Shown one piece after another: positions 44,084-44,676 of a stretch of 44,676 nt of DNA. The DNA is from Bryobacterales bacterium. GTDB taxonomy: Bacteria > Acidobacteriota > Terriglobia > Bryobacterales > Bryobacteraceae. Where the stretch lies: contig PMVV01000084.1 in NCBI GenBank assembly GCA_003166475.1, positions 1,135 to 45,810 of the forward strand. Reading direction: 5' to 3'. Within the stretch, counting starts at the first letter, position 1. Each line of letters starts with the position of its first letter. The translations under genes were made by a program, and so were the position numbers. The notes beneath the pieces are model-generated. The model searched no databases. It saw only the letters and a program-made list of their open reading frames with translations, and was not told the origin of the DNA.

Positions 44084-44613
44084 GGCCCCCGATTTACGGC
44101 GTGATGGCGGAGTTCGACAACCCCACGTCCCTGGTAAATGCCGCCCGCGAGGCGCGCGCCCGCGGCTACCGCAAGCTGGATGCCTATTCGCCGTTTCCCA
44201 TCGAAGCACTGACCGAGGCGCTGCACCTGCCGAAAAGCAAGCTGCCGCTGATCGTCCTGATCGGCGGGATTCTGGGCGGGCTGACCGGTTACCTGATGCA
44301 GTATTACGTGACCGTGATCTACTTCCCGATCAATATCGCCGGGCGTCCGCTCGATAGCTGGCCGATGTACATCGTGATCGCCTTCGAGCTGACCATATTG
44401 TTCGCCGCGCTGTCGGCTGTGTTCGGTCTGCTGGCCGTGTGCGGACTGCCCATGCCGTATCACCCCACTTTCAACGTGCCGCGATTTGCGTTGGCTTCGC
44501 GCAACCGGTTTTTCTTGTGCATTGAAGCTGCCGATCCGTTGTTCGACCGTAAGGCAACCGAGGAGTTTTTGGAAAGTCTGGATGCGCGGGAGGTCTCCGA
44601 AGTTGCGCACTAG
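44080..44613 (+). CDS. actD: Alternative Complex III subunit D (DUF3341)
   Basis: 177 residues. A soluble N-terminal part (IYGVMAEFDNPTSLVNAARE, GYRKLDAYSPFPIEAL) is followed by two membrane helices (LIVLIGGILGGLTGYLM, IVIAFELTILFAALSAVFGL) and a C-terminal segment (YHPTFNVPRFALASRNRFFL), the usual ActD layout. It is a structural subunit of the quinol-oxidising complex. The stop is at 44611-44613; the last 63 bp of the window hold nothing recognised. actE (a monohaem cytochrome c) and further act or cox genes are expected beyond the right edge. Confidence 0.94.
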   Translation: MRPPIYGVMAEFDNPTSLVNAAREARARGYRKLDAYSPFPIEALTEALHLPKSKLPLIVLIGGILGGLTGYLMQYYVTVIYFPINIAGRPLDSWPMYIVIAFELTILFAALSAVFGLLAVCGLPMPYHPTFNVPRFALASRNRFFLCIEAADPLFDRKATEEFLESLDAREVSEVAH

Positions 44614-44676
44614 ACAGGCATCCTTGTATTACAACTCCTCAGAATCTTCGCAGTCTGCGCGGATTCTTCGTGGGGC

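Overview
The window looks like a chromosomal segment of an Acidobacteriota bacterium, most likely of the Bryobacterales/Solibacter type. The basis is family content recognised by eye, with no search run: an NHL-repeat protein ending in the Solibacter-type C-terminal domain (TIGR03437-like), a VWFA-related Acidobacterial protein (TIGR03436-like), a PadR regulator next to an Acidobacterial duplicated orphan permease (ADOP, TIGR03434-like), high GC and an Alternative Complex III operon. No tRNA, rRNA, CRISPR array, phage or intact insertion sequence was seen.

Layout. 1-4293 (minus): two tandem, near-identical NHL-repeat secreted proteins; the second runs off the left edge. 4491-12458 (minus): one very large (2655 aa) secreted repeat protein, probably a beta-helix, with a strong terminator behind it and a leader able to form two stem-loops. 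12593-12900: a regulatory-looking intergenic region with two palindromes. 12901-14556 (plus): a polytopic membrane protein. 14789-21714 (plus): a tad/Flp-pilus type assembly operon (cpaB, cpaC secretin, tadZ, tadA ATPase, tadB, tadC) ending in a 31-codon membrane mini-protein; no pilin gene is present. 21787-24819 (minus): prmA, a Tat-exported Gfo/Idh/MocA oxidoreductase and a Tat-exported sugar isomerase/epimerase-like protein in one overlapping operon. 24877-25652 (plus): a HEPN-domain protein overlapping a small conserved-looking partner. 25671-26555: a DapA-family aldolase/synthase. 26566-28770 (minus): the VWFA-related protein. 28993-31527 (plus): a TolB/PD40-like protein with a CxxCH motif and C-terminal TPRs.

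31732-34712 holds two genes each broken by one in-frame stop: a short Cys-rich zinc-ribbon-like gene (TAG at 31756) and the ADOP permease (TGA at 33273-33275), which overlaps padR. Then follow a prolyl oligopeptidase (35150-37240), an antitoxin-like small protein without a toxin (37258-37470), a Tat-exported glycosylasparaginase (37738-38856) and the Alternative Complex III genes actA, actB, actC and actD (38901-44613), a respiratory quinol oxidising complex whose remaining genes should lie past the right edge. A block of four perfect hairpins separates actB from actC, and similar palindromic intergenic elements occur at 35091-35126 and 21727-21757.

Functionally the window mixes respiration, surface structure assembly and secreted proteins with repeats. 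The items most worth a second look are the HEPN-partner pair, the giant repeat protein with its leader, the hairpin block inside the act operon, the tad mini-protein and the two single-stop genes.
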